From Flavobacterium aciduliphilum (lineage in GTDB: Bacteria > Bacteroidota > Bacteroidia > Flavobacteriales > Flavobacteriaceae): a stretch of 64,000 nt of DNA. Position 1 is the first letter of the stretch; each line of letters opens with the position of its first letter. Position numbers and translations under genes: made by a program. The notes beneath the pieces are model-generated. The model had not been told where the DNA came from and searched no databases. It saw only the letters and a program-made list of their open reading frames with translations. Location: positions 62,001 to 126,000 of the forward strand of contig NZ_QLSZ01000002.1 in assembly GCF_003268855.1 (NCBI RefSeq), written 5' to 3'. Shown here piece after piece: positions 1 through 9,246 of the stretch.

Positions 1-609
1 AAAGGGAGTTGTTCTTTTGTCAAATTTTTCTTGCCAGATCGCTTTGGCTTGTCTGCAAATTTTGATGCCTTTAATAGATTCTTTTTTAAGTTTTGGAAAG
101 TTTACATTAAGAATAGTTCCTTCAGGTAATTTGTTCTGCAAAACTCGAGAAGCTATTGAAAGCACAAAAGGTTTGATTTGTTCAAAATCGGCGTTCCAAT
201 TATAATCTAAAAGAGAAAATCCAATTGCAGGAATCCCTTCAATACCCGCTTCTAAAGCAGCACTCATGGTTCCTGAATAAATTACATTGATGGAGGAATT
301 CGAACCATGATTAATTCCGGAAACGCATAAATCAGGTTTTTGTTTGAGTACCTCACTGATGGCCATTTTGACACAATCAACAGGGGTTCCAGAACAACTG
401 TATTCGGTAACAAGGGCTTGTTCGTCAGAAATTTTATTCAAATGCAGGGTGTTGTTAATTGTTATGGCATGTCCCATAGCACTTTGAGGGCTGTCGGGCG
501 CCACCACTACAACGGTTCCTAATTCAACCATACATGAAATAAGAGCTCGAATACCTGGAGCCGAAATTCCATCATCGTTGGTTACCAATATCAAAGGTTT
601 TTTTTGCAT
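1..609 (-). CDS. surE: 5'/3'-nucleotidase SurE (partial, C-terminus outside window)
   Basis: This gene runs off the left edge; the first 203 codons are present, starting at the ATG complementary to 607-609. The reverse-strand translation begins MQKKPLILVTNDDGISAPGI, which carries the SurE N-terminal TNDDGxxAPG metal-binding signature, followed by a SGINHGSN segment that is also a SurE hallmark. SurE is a metal-dependent nucleoside monophosphate phosphatase acting in the cytoplasm on surplus or damaged nucleotides. It is divergent from the protease gene at 764. A -7-like TACTTTTG lies on the minus strand at 632-639, but no good -33 box is visible. The identification is firm; only the C-terminus is missing. 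Confidence 0.93.
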   Translation of the reverse strand, partial: MQKKPLILVTNDDGISAPGIRALISCMVELGTVVVVAPDSPQSAMGHAITINNTLHLNKISDEQALVTEYSCSGTPVDCVKMAISEVLKQKPDLCVSGINHGSNSSINVIYSGTMSAALEAGIEGIPAIGFSLLDYNWNADFEQIKPFVLSIASRVLQNKLPEGTILNVNFPKLKKESIKGIKICRQAKAIWQEKFDKRTTPF

Positions 610-644
610 GACACTTCCATTAAGGCTGTAACAAAAGTACATAT

Positions 645-680
645 TTTGTGTCTTATTCCGATATTAAATTAATAACTTTG
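645..680 (+). promoter_or_regulatory. Bacteroidetes-type promoter of the tail-specific protease gene
   Basis: TTTG at 645-648 and TAACTTTG at 673-680 are separated by 24 bases, close to the -33 TTTG / -7 TAnnTTTG layout of Flavobacterium promoters. It would give a leader of about 75 bases before the ATG at 764. Confidence 0.45.
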
Positions 681-763
681 AATCGGTGTTGATTTTTAAC
701 AAAAAATTATGTGATTCTAACACATATTGGCATAATTTTTTAATGTATTTTTAGAAAAAAATA

Positions 764-3025
764 ATGAATGAAATTTTTAGATTTATGAAAAGAAATTATA
801 AGATTATTTTGCTAGTTGTAGCACTTTCGGTTGGTTTGTGGAGTTTTATTCCAAAAATAAAAGGAAAAGATACAGAAAAAGATAAGTTGTTGTTGGAGCT
901 TTTATCGTATGTTATTGAAAAAGGGCATTACAGTCCAGCAGCAATAGACGATGCTTTTTCTAAAGGCGTTTATAAAGAATATTTAACAACTATTGATCCG
1001 TCTAAACGCTATTTCTTGCAATCTGATATTGATGAGTTTTCTAAATATGAGACACAAATTGATGATCAAATTAAAAATAAAGAGTTAACTTTTTTTGATT
1101 TGACCTATACCCGTTTGATGCAAAGAATGGCAGAAAGCAGAACGTATTACAGAGATGTTTTAAAAAATCCTATCGATTATTCTATCGATGAAAAAATAGA
1201 TACTGATTATGAAAAAGCACTCTACTGTAAAAACGTGGAGGAGTTGAAAGATCGTTGGAGAAAACAGGTAAAACTATCTACGTTATCTTCGTTAGTTGAA
1301 AAACAAAAAATTCAAGAGGAAATTACTAATAATAAGAACAAAACGCCTGAGCAAAAATTAAATGATTTTAGAGTAAAACAAGGAAATAAGCTCACAAAAG
1401 AGGCGGAAGAAAAATTTCTAAAAAGTATTGCCAAACAAGATACTATGAAGATAAAATCGTTTGAGCAATTAGAAAGTGAGACACGTAAAAACGCATTAAA
1501 ATCACTAGAAGAAAATTATGATTTTGTGAATAAGGAATTGGATCGAGAAGATTGGTTTGCGATTTTTATAAATGCCATTGCGACGCGATTTGATCCGCAT
1601 ACTTCATATTTTGCTCCAGATGAAAAAGAGCGATTTGATGTGAGTATGAGTGGTAAATTAGAGGGAATAGGTGCGCGTTTACAAAAGAAAAATGATTACA
1701 CCGAGATTTCTGAGTTGATTTCAGGAGGTCCAGCATGGAGAGGGAAGGAATTGGAAGCAGGCGATATTGTCTTAAAAGTAGCTCAAGGAGACAGTGAACC
1801 AGTGGATGTAGTAGGCATGAGATTGGACGATGTGGTTAAAAAGATTAAGGGGCCTAAAGGAACTGAAGTAAAGTTGACGGTGAAAAAGACAGATGGTTCT
1901 ATAAAAGTGATTTCCATTATTAGAGATGAGGTTGAAATTGAAGAAACTTACGCTAAATCAAGTATTGTAGAGCGAAACGGTGTAAAATATGGAATTATTT
2001 ATTTGCCAAAATTTTACATAGATTTTGAAAATAAAGATAGCCGAGATGCAGGGAAAGATATTGCCATCGAAATAGAGCGTCTGAAAAAAGAAGGTGTTCA
2101 AGGAATTGTAATGGATGTTAGAGATAATGGAGGTGGTTCCCTTAAAACAGTAGTTGATATAGGAGGACTTTTTATAGAGGAAGGTCCTATTGTTCAAGTA
2201 AAATCATCAACAGGTAAAAAAGAAGTGCTTTATGATAGAGACTCAAAAGTAGCTTGGGATGGTCCGCTTGTTATCATGACTAATGAATTTTCAGCTTCGG
2301 CTTCTGAGATATTGGCTGCTGCAATGCAGGATTATAAAAGAGCTGTGATTTTGGGTGGAAAACAAACCTATGGTAAAGGTACAGTTCAAAATGTTATTGA
2401 TTTAAATCAGTTTGTTAGAGGAAATACATTGGGCGATTTAGGAGCGCTTAAAACAACAACACAAAAATTTTACAGAATTAATGGAGGATCCACGCAGCGA
2501 GAAGGCGTGAAAAGTGATGTTGTTGTGCCTGATGTTTTAGCTTATTTAAAAATGGGGGAAAAAGATGTGGATAATGCTATGCCTTGGGATAAAATAGATC
2601 CAGCTGATTATAAAGTTTGGCAGAATAATAAAAACTATGATTTAGCCATTGCAAATAGTAAAAATAGAGTTGTTCATAACGAGCAATTAAAGTTGATTGA
2701 TGAAAATGCCAAATGGCGTAAACTTAAAAATGATGAGACAACTTATAGCTTGCAAATAGATAAGTTTAAAGAAGAGCAGAAAAATTTAGAAGAAGCGAAT
2801 AAAAAATATAAAGCCATGTCGGATTATGATAATGGAATGGTTTTTAAATCTTTGGGCTATGAAGAAAATCTTATGAAACAAGATGTTACTCTGAAGGAAA
2901 AAAGAGATCGATGGCATGAAGCTTTAGAAAAAGATGTTTACATAGAAGAAGCGGTTCATGTTTTAGATGACTTAAATGGTAAGGGATTAAGAGAGACTTC
3001 TATAAAATCAAAAAGAAAGTCATAA
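764..3025 (+). CDS. Carboxy-terminal (tail-specific) processing protease, Prc/S41 family
   Basis: This is a 753-residue periplasmic serine protease of the S41 C-terminal processing family. An uncleaved-looking signal anchor lies at about residues 13-30. A long helical N-terminal region follows, then a PDZ segment around residues 300-385 (GGPAWRGKELEAGDIVLKV). The catalytic block contains FSASASE (residues 509-515, nucleophile serine) and YGKGTVQ with the general-base lysine at residue 538. The C-terminus is a lysine- and glutamate-rich helical region as in E. coli Prc. The family degrades or trims exported proteins, including lipoproteins and cell-wall enzymes. It is monocistronic, with a promoter upstream and a hairpin terminator at 3047. 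Confidence 0.93.
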   Translation: MNEIFRFMKRNYKIILLVVALSVGLWSFIPKIKGKDTEKDKLLLELLSYVIEKGHYSPAAIDDAFSKGVYKEYLTTIDPSKRYFLQSDIDEFSKYETQIDDQIKNKELTFFDLTYTRLMQRMAESRTYYRDVLKNPIDYSIDEKIDTDYEKALYCKNVEELKDRWRKQVKLSTLSSLVEKQKIQEEITNNKNKTPEQKLNDFRVKQGNKLTKEAEEKFLKSIAKQDTMKIKSFEQLESETRKNALKSLEENYDFVNKELDREDWFAIFINAIATRFDPHTSYFAPDEKERFDVSMSGKLEGIGARLQKKNDYTEISELISGGPAWRGKELEAGDIVLKVAQGDSEPVDVVGMRLDDVVKKIKGPKGTEVKLTVKKTDGSIKVISIIRDEVEIEETYAKSSIVERNGVKYGIIYLPKFYIDFENKDSRDAGKDIAIEIERLKKEGVQGIVMDVRDNGGGSLKTVVDIGGLFIEEGPIVQVKSSTGKKEVLYDRDSKVAWDGPLVIMTNEFSASASEILAAAMQDYKRAVILGGKQTYGKGTVQNVIDLNQFVRGNTLGDLGALKTTTQKFYRINGGSTQREGVKSDVVVPDVLAYLKMGEKDVDNAMPWDKIDPADYKVWQNNKNYDLAIANSKNRVVHNEQLKLIDENAKWRKLKNDETTYSLQIDKFKEEQKNLEEANKKYKAMSDYDNGMVFKSLGYEENLMKQDVTLKEKRDRWHEALEKDVYIEEAVHVLDDLNGKGLRETSIKSKRKS

Positions 3026-3046
3026 TATATTTTTTAAGAAAATATA

Positions 3047-3090
3047 AACCTATTTCAAGTTTTATAAGCTTTGAGATAGGTTTTTTGTTT
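3047..3090 (+). terminator. Intrinsic terminator after the protease gene
   Basis: A 12-bp stem, AACCTATTTCAA paired with TTGAGATAGGTT with one wobble, is followed by a T-run. Confidence 0.75.
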
Positions 3091-3147
3091 TTTTTAATAC
3101 TTATCAGATAAATAAATTATTTTTGTGCCATAACAACACAACACATT

Positions 3148-4677
3148 ATGATGAACACAACAAAAAGAATTAAAACAGCTCTAATTTCTGTTTTTGATAA
3201 AACAGGATTAGATATAATTGTTAAGGAATTAGATAAAAATCAAGTTACAATTTATTCTACAGGAGGGACAGAAAAATATATAAAAAGTCTTGGTATACCG
3301 GTCATCTCAGTAGAAGACCTCACTCAATTTCCGTCTATTTTTGATGGAAGAGTAAAAACATTACATCCTAAAATTTTTGGTGGAATATTGAATAGACAAA
3401 ATAACTCAAAAGATGAGGATGAAATGAAAGCGCACAACATTCCTCAGATTGACCTTGTTATAGTAGATTTATATCCTTTTGAAAAAACAATAGCATCAGG
3501 TGCCAAGGAAGAGGAAATTATTGAAAAAATAGATATTGGAGGAATTTCATTAATAAGAGCAGCTGCAAAAAATTACACGGATACAGTTATTATTCCCTCG
3601 ATGAAAGAGTATGAATACTTTTTAAACGTACTTGTTGAAAATAATGGATGTACAAATTTAATTGAGAGAAAATATTTTGCAACTAAAGCGTTTCAAGTTT
3701 CATCTCATTATGATACCGCAATATTTAATTATTTCAATGAAGAGGACGATTGTTTTAAGGCAAGTTTTTCTGGAGGGTTGTCATTAAGATATGGAGAGAA
3801 TCCTCACCAAAAAGGGAGTTTTTTTGGAGATTTTAGTGAAATCTTTACTAAGTTGAATGGTAAGGATTTATCATATAATAATTTATTGGATGTTGATGCT
3901 GCCGTACAATTGATGTCAGAATTTAAGGATTGTAATCCAACTTTTGCCATTTTAAAACATAATAATACCTGTGGCCTTGCTACAAGAAAGACAATTAAGG
4001 AAGCGTATTTAGATGCTTTGAAGTGTGATCCAACTTCAGCGTTTGGTGGGGTATTAATTGCAAATACCACTATTGATACTGAGACTGCAAACGAAATAAA
4101 TCAATTATTCTGTGAAGTAGTAATAGCGCCAAGTTATTCTGATGAAGCCATTTCAATATTAATTCAAAAGAAGAATAGAATTGTATTAGAATTAAAAGAG
4201 TGTAGTTTTTCCAATCGATTGATACGATCTTGTTTAAATGGAGTGCTTGTACAAGATAGAGACTGTCTTACTGATTCAGAAAAAAATATAAATCCAGTTA
4301 CTACCCTTTTGCCTTCAGACAATCAAATAAACGATTTAGTGTTTGCGTCTAAAATCTGTAAGCACACAAAATCAAATACCATTGTTTTAGCAAAGGACAA
4401 TACATTGTTAGCCGCAGGTACTGGTCAAACATCAAGAGTTGATGCTTTATTGCAAGCCATAGAAAAGGCAAATACGTTTGGATTTGATTTGAAAAATTCA
4501 GTAATGGCAAGTGATGCTTTTTTCCCTTTTGCAGATTGTGTAGAAATCGCAAACAAAGCAGGAATAAAGGCTGTAATTCAGCCCGGAGGTTCCTTAAAAG
4601 ATCAACTAAGTATTGATTATTGTAATGCCAATAACATGTCAATGGTTTTCACTGGAATTAGGCATTTTAAACATTAG
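3148..4677 (+). CDS. purH: Bifunctional AICAR formyltransferase / IMP cyclohydrolase
   Basis: This 509-residue enzyme catalyses the last two steps of purine synthesis: formylation of AICAR with 10-formyl-THF, then cyclisation to IMP. The N-terminal MGS-like cyclohydrolase domain (about 1-190) has ISVFDKTGL, YSTGGT and FDGRVKTLHPKIFGGIL. The C-terminal transformylase domain has LRYGENPHQ, a KHNNTCG segment in the place of the usual KHxNPCG, SAFGGV and the FFPFAD block near the C-terminus. Length is normal for the family. A -7-like TATTTTTG at 3118-3125 lies only about 23 bases from the ATG at 3148. The gene stands alone between two terminated neighbours. Confidence 0.95.
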   Translation: MMNTTKRIKTALISVFDKTGLDIIVKELDKNQVTIYSTGGTEKYIKSLGIPVISVEDLTQFPSIFDGRVKTLHPKIFGGILNRQNNSKDEDEMKAHNIPQIDLVIVDLYPFEKTIASGAKEEEIIEKIDIGGISLIRAAAKNYTDTVIIPSMKEYEYFLNVLVENNGCTNLIERKYFATKAFQVSSHYDTAIFNYFNEEDDCFKASFSGGLSLRYGENPHQKGSFFGDFSEIFTKLNGKDLSYNNLLDVDAAVQLMSEFKDCNPTFAILKHNNTCGLATRKTIKEAYLDALKCDPTSAFGGVLIANTTIDTETANEINQLFCEVVIAPSYSDEAISILIQKKNRIVLELKECSFSNRLIRSCLNGVLVQDRDCLTDSEKNINPVTTLLPSDNQINDLVFASKICKHTKSNTIVLAKDNTLLAAGTGQTSRVDALLQAIEKANTFGFDLKNSVMASDAFFPFADCVEIANKAGIKAVIQPGGSLKDQLSIDYCNANNMSMVFTGIRHFKH

Positions 4678-4772
4678 TAACATGTTTTTTTTAAAATAAA
4701 TAAGATAAGTTTGTGAATTTTACATAGATTTGTTTTTCTAGTCAAAAAATAATAATCCATCATTTATTTTAT

Positions 4773-4780
4773 TACTTTTG
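4773..4780 (+). promoter_or_regulatory. -7 element upstream of mreB
   Basis: TACTTTTG matches TAnnTTTG exactly and lies about 40 bases before the mreB ATG. No convincing -33 box is seen at the usual distance. Confidence 0.35.
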
Positions 4781-4821
4781 TAAACTGAAAAAAATATAAC
4801 AAAACTAAACCCTTTTATTAT

Positions 4822-5850
4822 ATGGGATTTTTTGATTTCATGACCGAGGATATCGCTATTGACCTTGGTACCGCTAATACATTAATTATTCACAACGACA
4901 AAGTTGTTGTTGATAGTCCATCAATTGTGGCAAGAGATAGGATTACAGGGAAGATTACTCATGTAGGAAAAGATGCTAACTTGATGCAAGGGAAAACCCA
5001 TGAAAATATCAAAACAATTCGCCCTTTGAAAGATGGTGTTATTGCTGATTTTGATGCTTCTGAGAAAATGATTAGCATGTTTATTAAAAATATTCCTGCT
5101 TTAAAAAAGAAAATGTTTACTCCTGCATTACGAATGGTGGTTTGTATTCCTTCAGGAATTACTGAAGTAGAGATGCGTGCCGTTAAAGAAAGCTGTGAGC
5201 GTGTAAATGGAAAAGAGGTGTATTTGATTCATGAACCTATGGCAGCAGCCATCGGTATAGGAATTGATATTATGCAACCCAAAGGGAATATGATTGTTGA
5301 TATAGGAGGGGGAACTACCGAAATTGCAGTTATTGCATTAGGAGGAATCGTATGTGATAAATCTGTTAAAATTGCTGGTGACGTGTTTACAAATGATATC
5401 ATTTATTACATGAGAACCCAACACAACTTATTTGTTGGTGAATCAACGGCTGAAAATATCAAAATTAGAGTAGGAGCAGCAACAGATTCTTTGGATGCTC
5501 CACCAGAAGATATGTCAGTTCAAGGAAGAGATTTGTTGACAGGAAAACCAAAACAAGTAGAGGTTTCTTATAGAGAAATAGCTAAAGCTTTAGATAAATC
5601 CATACAAAGAATCGAAGATGCTGTAATGGAAACGTTATCTCAAACGCCACCTGAACTCGCTGCAGATATTTATAACACAGGGATATATCTCGCTGGAGGG
5701 GGTTCTATGTTAAGAGGGTTAGATAAAAGAATCTCTTTAAAAACAGATTTGCCAGTATACATTGCAGAAGATCCATTGAAAGCGGTTGTAAGAGGTACAG
5801 GAATGGCATTAAAAAATATACCTAAGTTTAGAAGTATTTTAATCAAATAA
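4822..5850 (+). CDS. mreB: Rod shape-determining protein MreB
   Basis: This 342-residue bacterial actin polymerises under the inner membrane and guides lateral wall synthesis. Visible actin-fold signatures are the phosphate-1 loop IAIDLGTANTLI near residue 11, the phosphate-2 segment MIVDIGGGTTEIAVIALGG around 156-175, and the adenosine motif YLAGGGSMLRGL near 290. Length is typical. It is the first gene of the mreBCD-PBP2-rodA cluster, but a strong hairpin terminator lies between it and mreC, so MreB is probably made in excess of the downstream proteins. Confidence 0.97.
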   Translation: MGFFDFMTEDIAIDLGTANTLIIHNDKVVVDSPSIVARDRITGKITHVGKDANLMQGKTHENIKTIRPLKDGVIADFDASEKMISMFIKNIPALKKKMFTPALRMVVCIPSGITEVEMRAVKESCERVNGKEVYLIHEPMAAAIGIGIDIMQPKGNMIVDIGGGTTEIAVIALGGIVCDKSVKIAGDVFTNDIIYYMRTQHNLFVGESTAENIKIRVGAATDSLDAPPEDMSVQGRDLLTGKPKQVEVSYREIAKALDKSIQRIEDAVMETLSQTPPELAADIYNTGIYLAGGGSMLRGLDKRISLKTDLPVYIAEDPLKAVVRGTGMALKNIPKFRSILIK

Positions 5851-5870
5851 TATTTCAAAAATAACACCAT

Positions 5871-5916
5871 CCAAATTCCAAAAAAACAGTTTTGATTTTT
5901 TTGGAATTTGGAATTT
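5871..5916 (+). terminator. Intrinsic terminator between mreB and mreC
   Basis: CCAAATTCCAAAAAA pairs with TTTTTTGGAATTTGG around an 8-9 base loop, giving a stem of about 15-16 bp followed by TTTT. It sits inside the rod operon and would attenuate transcription of mreC onward. Confidence 0.75.
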
Positions 5917-5936
5917 TAAGATTTAAAAGATAAAAG

Positions 5937-6764
5937 ATGCAACAAATCATTAGTTTCATATTTAAGAACAGCTTTAGGATGTTGTTTTTGTTGCTTATGA
6001 TTATTGCCTTATCTCTTACCGTTCAATCCCATTCGTATCACAAAAGCAAAGTTATTAGTTCCGCTAATTTTTTAACTGGGGGAGTGTATCAAATGACGAG
6101 TAATGTTGAAGGATATTTTAATCTTAAAGTTCAAAATGAAGAATTAGCTAAAGAAAATGCCAGATTAAAAAGTTTACTTTTTAACCTTAAAGATACTACA
6201 AAAATAGCTGACATAGATTCGATTAAAGGGGTAAAGAAAATAGATTTAATTGTATCACAAGTCATAAAAAACTCTTATACCAATCAAGTTAATTTTTTAA
6301 CCTTAAATACTGGGTATAAGCAAGGTGTAAAACCTGAAATGGGGGTTATTAATAGTCTTGGAATTGTTGGTGTAGTTGAAAATACGTCTGCAAATTATTG
6401 TACGGTGTTAAGTATTCTTAATACGGAGTCTCCTATTAATGCCAAAATTAAAAAATCAAACCATATTGGTTCGTTGATTTGGAACGGGAAAAGTACTGGT
6501 TTTGTGCAACTTGTAGATGTACCCCGACTAGCATCAGTGAGAAAAGGAGATACTATTGTTACTGGCGCCCAGTCAACCATCTTTCCAGAAAATATAGGGA
6601 TTGGTACTATAGATAAAATTTACATCGATAATGAAACCAATTTTTATACAATTGATGTGAAATTATTTAATGATATGACCAGTCTTGGCCATGTTTATAT
6701 TATTAAAAACAGAGATCGAGAAGAAATTATTAACTTAGAAAAAAAATCAGAAAAAGATGAATAG
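5937..6764 (+). CDS. mreC: Rod shape-determining protein MreC
   Basis: This 275-residue bitopic protein has an N-terminal membrane segment at about residues 12-28, a coiled coil around 60-90 (NEELAKENARLKSLLF) and the periplasmic double beta-barrel domain, with GVVENTSANYCTVLSIL and GDTIVTGAQSTIFPENIGIG. MreC links MreB filaments to PBP2 in the elongasome and activates it. The annotated ATG is preceded by a short AT-rich leader after the mreB terminator. Its 3' end overlaps mreD by 8 bases, indicating translational coupling. Confidence 0.93.
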   Translation: MQQIISFIFKNSFRMLFLLLMIIALSLTVQSHSYHKSKVISSANFLTGGVYQMTSNVEGYFNLKVQNEELAKENARLKSLLFNLKDTTKIADIDSIKGVKKIDLIVSQVIKNSYTNQVNFLTLNTGYKQGVKPEMGVINSLGIVGVVENTSANYCTVLSILNTESPINAKIKKSNHIGSLIWNGKSTGFVQLVDVPRLASVRKGDTIVTGAQSTIFPENIGIGTIDKIYIDNETNFYTIDVKLFNDMTSLGHVYIIKNRDREEIINLEKKSEKDE

Positions 6765-7263
6765 TGCCATGTTGTTTAATAGCGCTCGATTCATTTTGTT
6801 GCTTGCAGCTCAGGTGATTATTTTTAATAATTTTAATCTTTTTGGTTTTGTAAACCCTTATCCATACATTCTCTTTATCATCCTATACCCTGTTAATGGA
6901 AATAGATATGCTCTCATCCTTTCAAGTTTTTTTCTGGGACTTATGATGGACTTGTTTTGCAATTCTGGAGGAGTTCATGCTGCTGCATGTTTGATATTGG
7001 CTTATTTTAGAACCTACATTTTTAAATTTTCTTTCGGGTTAAGTTATGAATATCAAACAGTAAGATTAAATGATGTTTTAACTCCTGAACGTTTTTCATT
7101 TATATTGATAGCTGTTGTTTTACACCATATTACGCTATTTGTTTTAGAAGTTTTTGCTTTCGAATTTATTTGGGATATCATACTCAGAACAATTTTCAGT
7201 ACGTTATTTACTTTATTGCTCTGTATCTTAATAATCTATTTAATTAAGCCAAGCAAAAGATGA
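6757..7263 (+). CDS. mreD: Rod shape-determining protein MreD
   Basis: A small hydrophobic protein of 168 residues with five or so predicted membrane helices. Sequence conservation in MreD is low, so the call rests mainly on its position between mreC and PBP2, its size and its membrane pattern. The segment NPYPYILFIILYPV near residue 30 followed by LGLMMDLF is typical of Bacteroidetes MreD. It overlaps mreC by 8 bases and the PBP2 gene by 4 (ATGA). Confidence 0.88.
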   Translation: MNSAMLFNSARFILLLAAQVIIFNNFNLFGFVNPYPYILFIILYPVNGNRYALILSSFFLGLMMDLFCNSGGVHAAACLILAYFRTYIFKFSFGLSYEYQTVRLNDVLTPERFSFILIAVVLHHITLFVLEVFAFEFIWDIILRTIFSTLFTLLLCILIIYLIKPSKR

Positions 7264-9236
7264 GAAAAGCCTTGCTTCCAGCTATTGTTATAATCATAGC
7301 CTCTTTGCTCTTGATTAGGCTATTCTACCTTCAAATTATCGATGATTCTTTTAAATTAAAATCAGAAAATAACGCTATTAAAATCAAATATGATTATCCC
7401 GAGCGTGGCTATGTATATGATAGATACGGTAAATTATTGATTGCAAATCAACCTTCTTATGACATCATGGTTGTTCCCAAAGATGTTAAAGAAGATGAAA
7501 TGAATATCAAAGAATTTTGTTCATTGTTGGATATCTCTGAAACTTTTTTTCATGAAAAAATGAAAAAGGCTAGGAAGTACAGTCCTATGCTCCCTTCTGT
7601 TTTCTTACCTCAATTAAATAAATTGGAATATGCCGCTTTCCAAGAGAAAATCAGAAAGTTTAACGGATTTTATATACAAAAACGTTCTCTTCGGGATTAT
7701 CAGGTTGATTATGGAGCCAATGTTTTTGGTTTTATTACTCAGGTAAATGAAAATATTGTTAAAAAAAATCCGTACTATGTTGGAGGTGATTTGATAGGAA
7801 GACAAGGGATTGAGGAGAGTTACGAAACTTTTTTACGCGGTCAAAAAGGAGTAAAATACATTTTAAAGGATAAGTTCAATAGAGAAATAGGATCCTATAA
7901 AGAGGGAAAATACGATACGATTTCGAAACAAGGAGAAGATATTACCTTAACCATTGATGGAGAATTGCAAAAGTATGGTGAACAATTGATGGTGAATAAA
8001 TGGGGTGGAATTGTGGCAATCGAACCTAAAACGGGTGAAATATTAGCCTTAGTCAGTGCGCCAAATTTTAATCCCGCACTATTAGTAGGTCGAAAACGTT
8101 CTAAAAACTACACTCTTTTACATAATGATTCTGTGGCTAAACCATTATACGACAGAGGTTTGTTGGCTGAATACCCGCCAGGTTCTCCTTTTAAAATTCT
8201 CACGGCTTTAGTGGCGTTACAAGAAGGAGTTATAGATGAAAACACAACTTTTTTTTGCCATCACGGATTTAGTTATGCACGAGGAAGGTTCATGAAATGC
8301 CACTGCCATGGAGGAGCCATGCAATTACATAATGGCATCTATGAATCCTGCAACACGTATTTTGGTAATGTGTACATCAGAACCATAAACAAATATAACA
8401 ATCACTCCTATGGAGTAGATGTTTGGAGTAAACATGTGAAAAGTTTTGGATTAGGGGATTTTATGGGCTATGATTTACCTATTGGGAAAAGAGGTAAAAT
8501 ACCAACTTCAAAAACGTATAAGAAGATTTATCCTGGATGGAATTGGGATGGAAAAACCATAGTTTCTAATGCTATTGGACAAGGAGAAGTACTCATGACG
8601 CCAATACAATTGGCTAATTTGATGGCTACAGTAGCCAATAGGGGGTATTATTATACGCCTCATATTGTTAAAAAAATAAAAGGCGAAGTGTTGGATAAAA
8701 AATTCCGAACCAGACATGTGACCACCATCGATAGAAAATATTTTGAGCCTGTAATAAGCGGGATGTTTGATGTCTATAATAAAGGGACAGCCTTTGGATT
8801 GGGTGTTGAAGGGATTGACATTTGTGGGAAAACAGGTACTGCTGAAAATTATTTAAAAGTCAATGGAAAACGTGTCAAACTTCAAGACCACTCTATTTTC
8901 GTAGCCTTTGCACCTAAAGATAATCCTAAAATTGCTATTGCCGTTTTTGTAGAAAATGGATATTGGGGGAAACGTTGGGCAGGTCCTATCACAACATTAA
9001 TGATTGAAAAATATTTAAGAAGAAAAATTACACGTGTCGATTTTGAAAAGCGTATGTTAGAAGGTAGTTTGAAAGATCAATACGCTAAATTATATCCAAG
9101 AAAACATCAAGATAGTTTGGCGTTATTAAATGAAAGAGTCAAAGACAGTATGGAGGGCCTAAATAAGAAACAAGATTCAATTAAAGGGGTAAAACCAAAA
9201 AATGAATCCAAGAAAGATACTCTAAAAAAGAAATAA
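7260..9236 (+). CDS. mrdA: Penicillin-binding protein 2 (elongasome transpeptidase)
   Basis: This 658-residue class B PBP cross-links peptidoglycan during elongation with RodA. It has an N-terminal membrane anchor (residues 5-22), a pedestal/dimerisation domain with RGYVYDRYGKLL, and a transpeptidase domain. The catalytic SxxK is SPFK in the segment YPPGSPFKILTALVAL, SxN is SCN in YESCNTYFGN, and KTG is in CGKTGTAENY. A basic tail of about 60 residues (lysine, serine and aspartate rich) follows the transpeptidase domain. The start overlaps mreD, and rodA follows within 10 bases. Confidence 0.95.
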   Translation: MRKALLPAIVIIIASLLLIRLFYLQIIDDSFKLKSENNAIKIKYDYPERGYVYDRYGKLLIANQPSYDIMVVPKDVKEDEMNIKEFCSLLDISETFFHEKMKKARKYSPMLPSVFLPQLNKLEYAAFQEKIRKFNGFYIQKRSLRDYQVDYGANVFGFITQVNENIVKKNPYYVGGDLIGRQGIEESYETFLRGQKGVKYILKDKFNREIGSYKEGKYDTISKQGEDITLTIDGELQKYGEQLMVNKWGGIVAIEPKTGEILALVSAPNFNPALLVGRKRSKNYTLLHNDSVAKPLYDRGLLAEYPPGSPFKILTALVALQEGVIDENTTFFCHHGFSYARGRFMKCHCHGGAMQLHNGIYESCNTYFGNVYIRTINKYNNHSYGVDVWSKHVKSFGLGDFMGYDLPIGKRGKIPTSKTYKKIYPGWNWDGKTIVSNAIGQGEVLMTPIQLANLMATVANRGYYYTPHIVKKIKGEVLDKKFRTRHVTTIDRKYFEPVISGMFDVYNKGTAFGLGVEGIDICGKTGTAENYLKVNGKRVKLQDHSIFVAFAPKDNPKIAIAVFVENGYWGKRWAGPITTLMIEKYLRRKITRVDFEKRMLEGSLKDQYAKLYPRKHQDSLALLNERVKDSMEGLNKKQDSIKGVKPKNESKKDTLKKK

Positions 9237-9246
9237 GAGTTTGACC

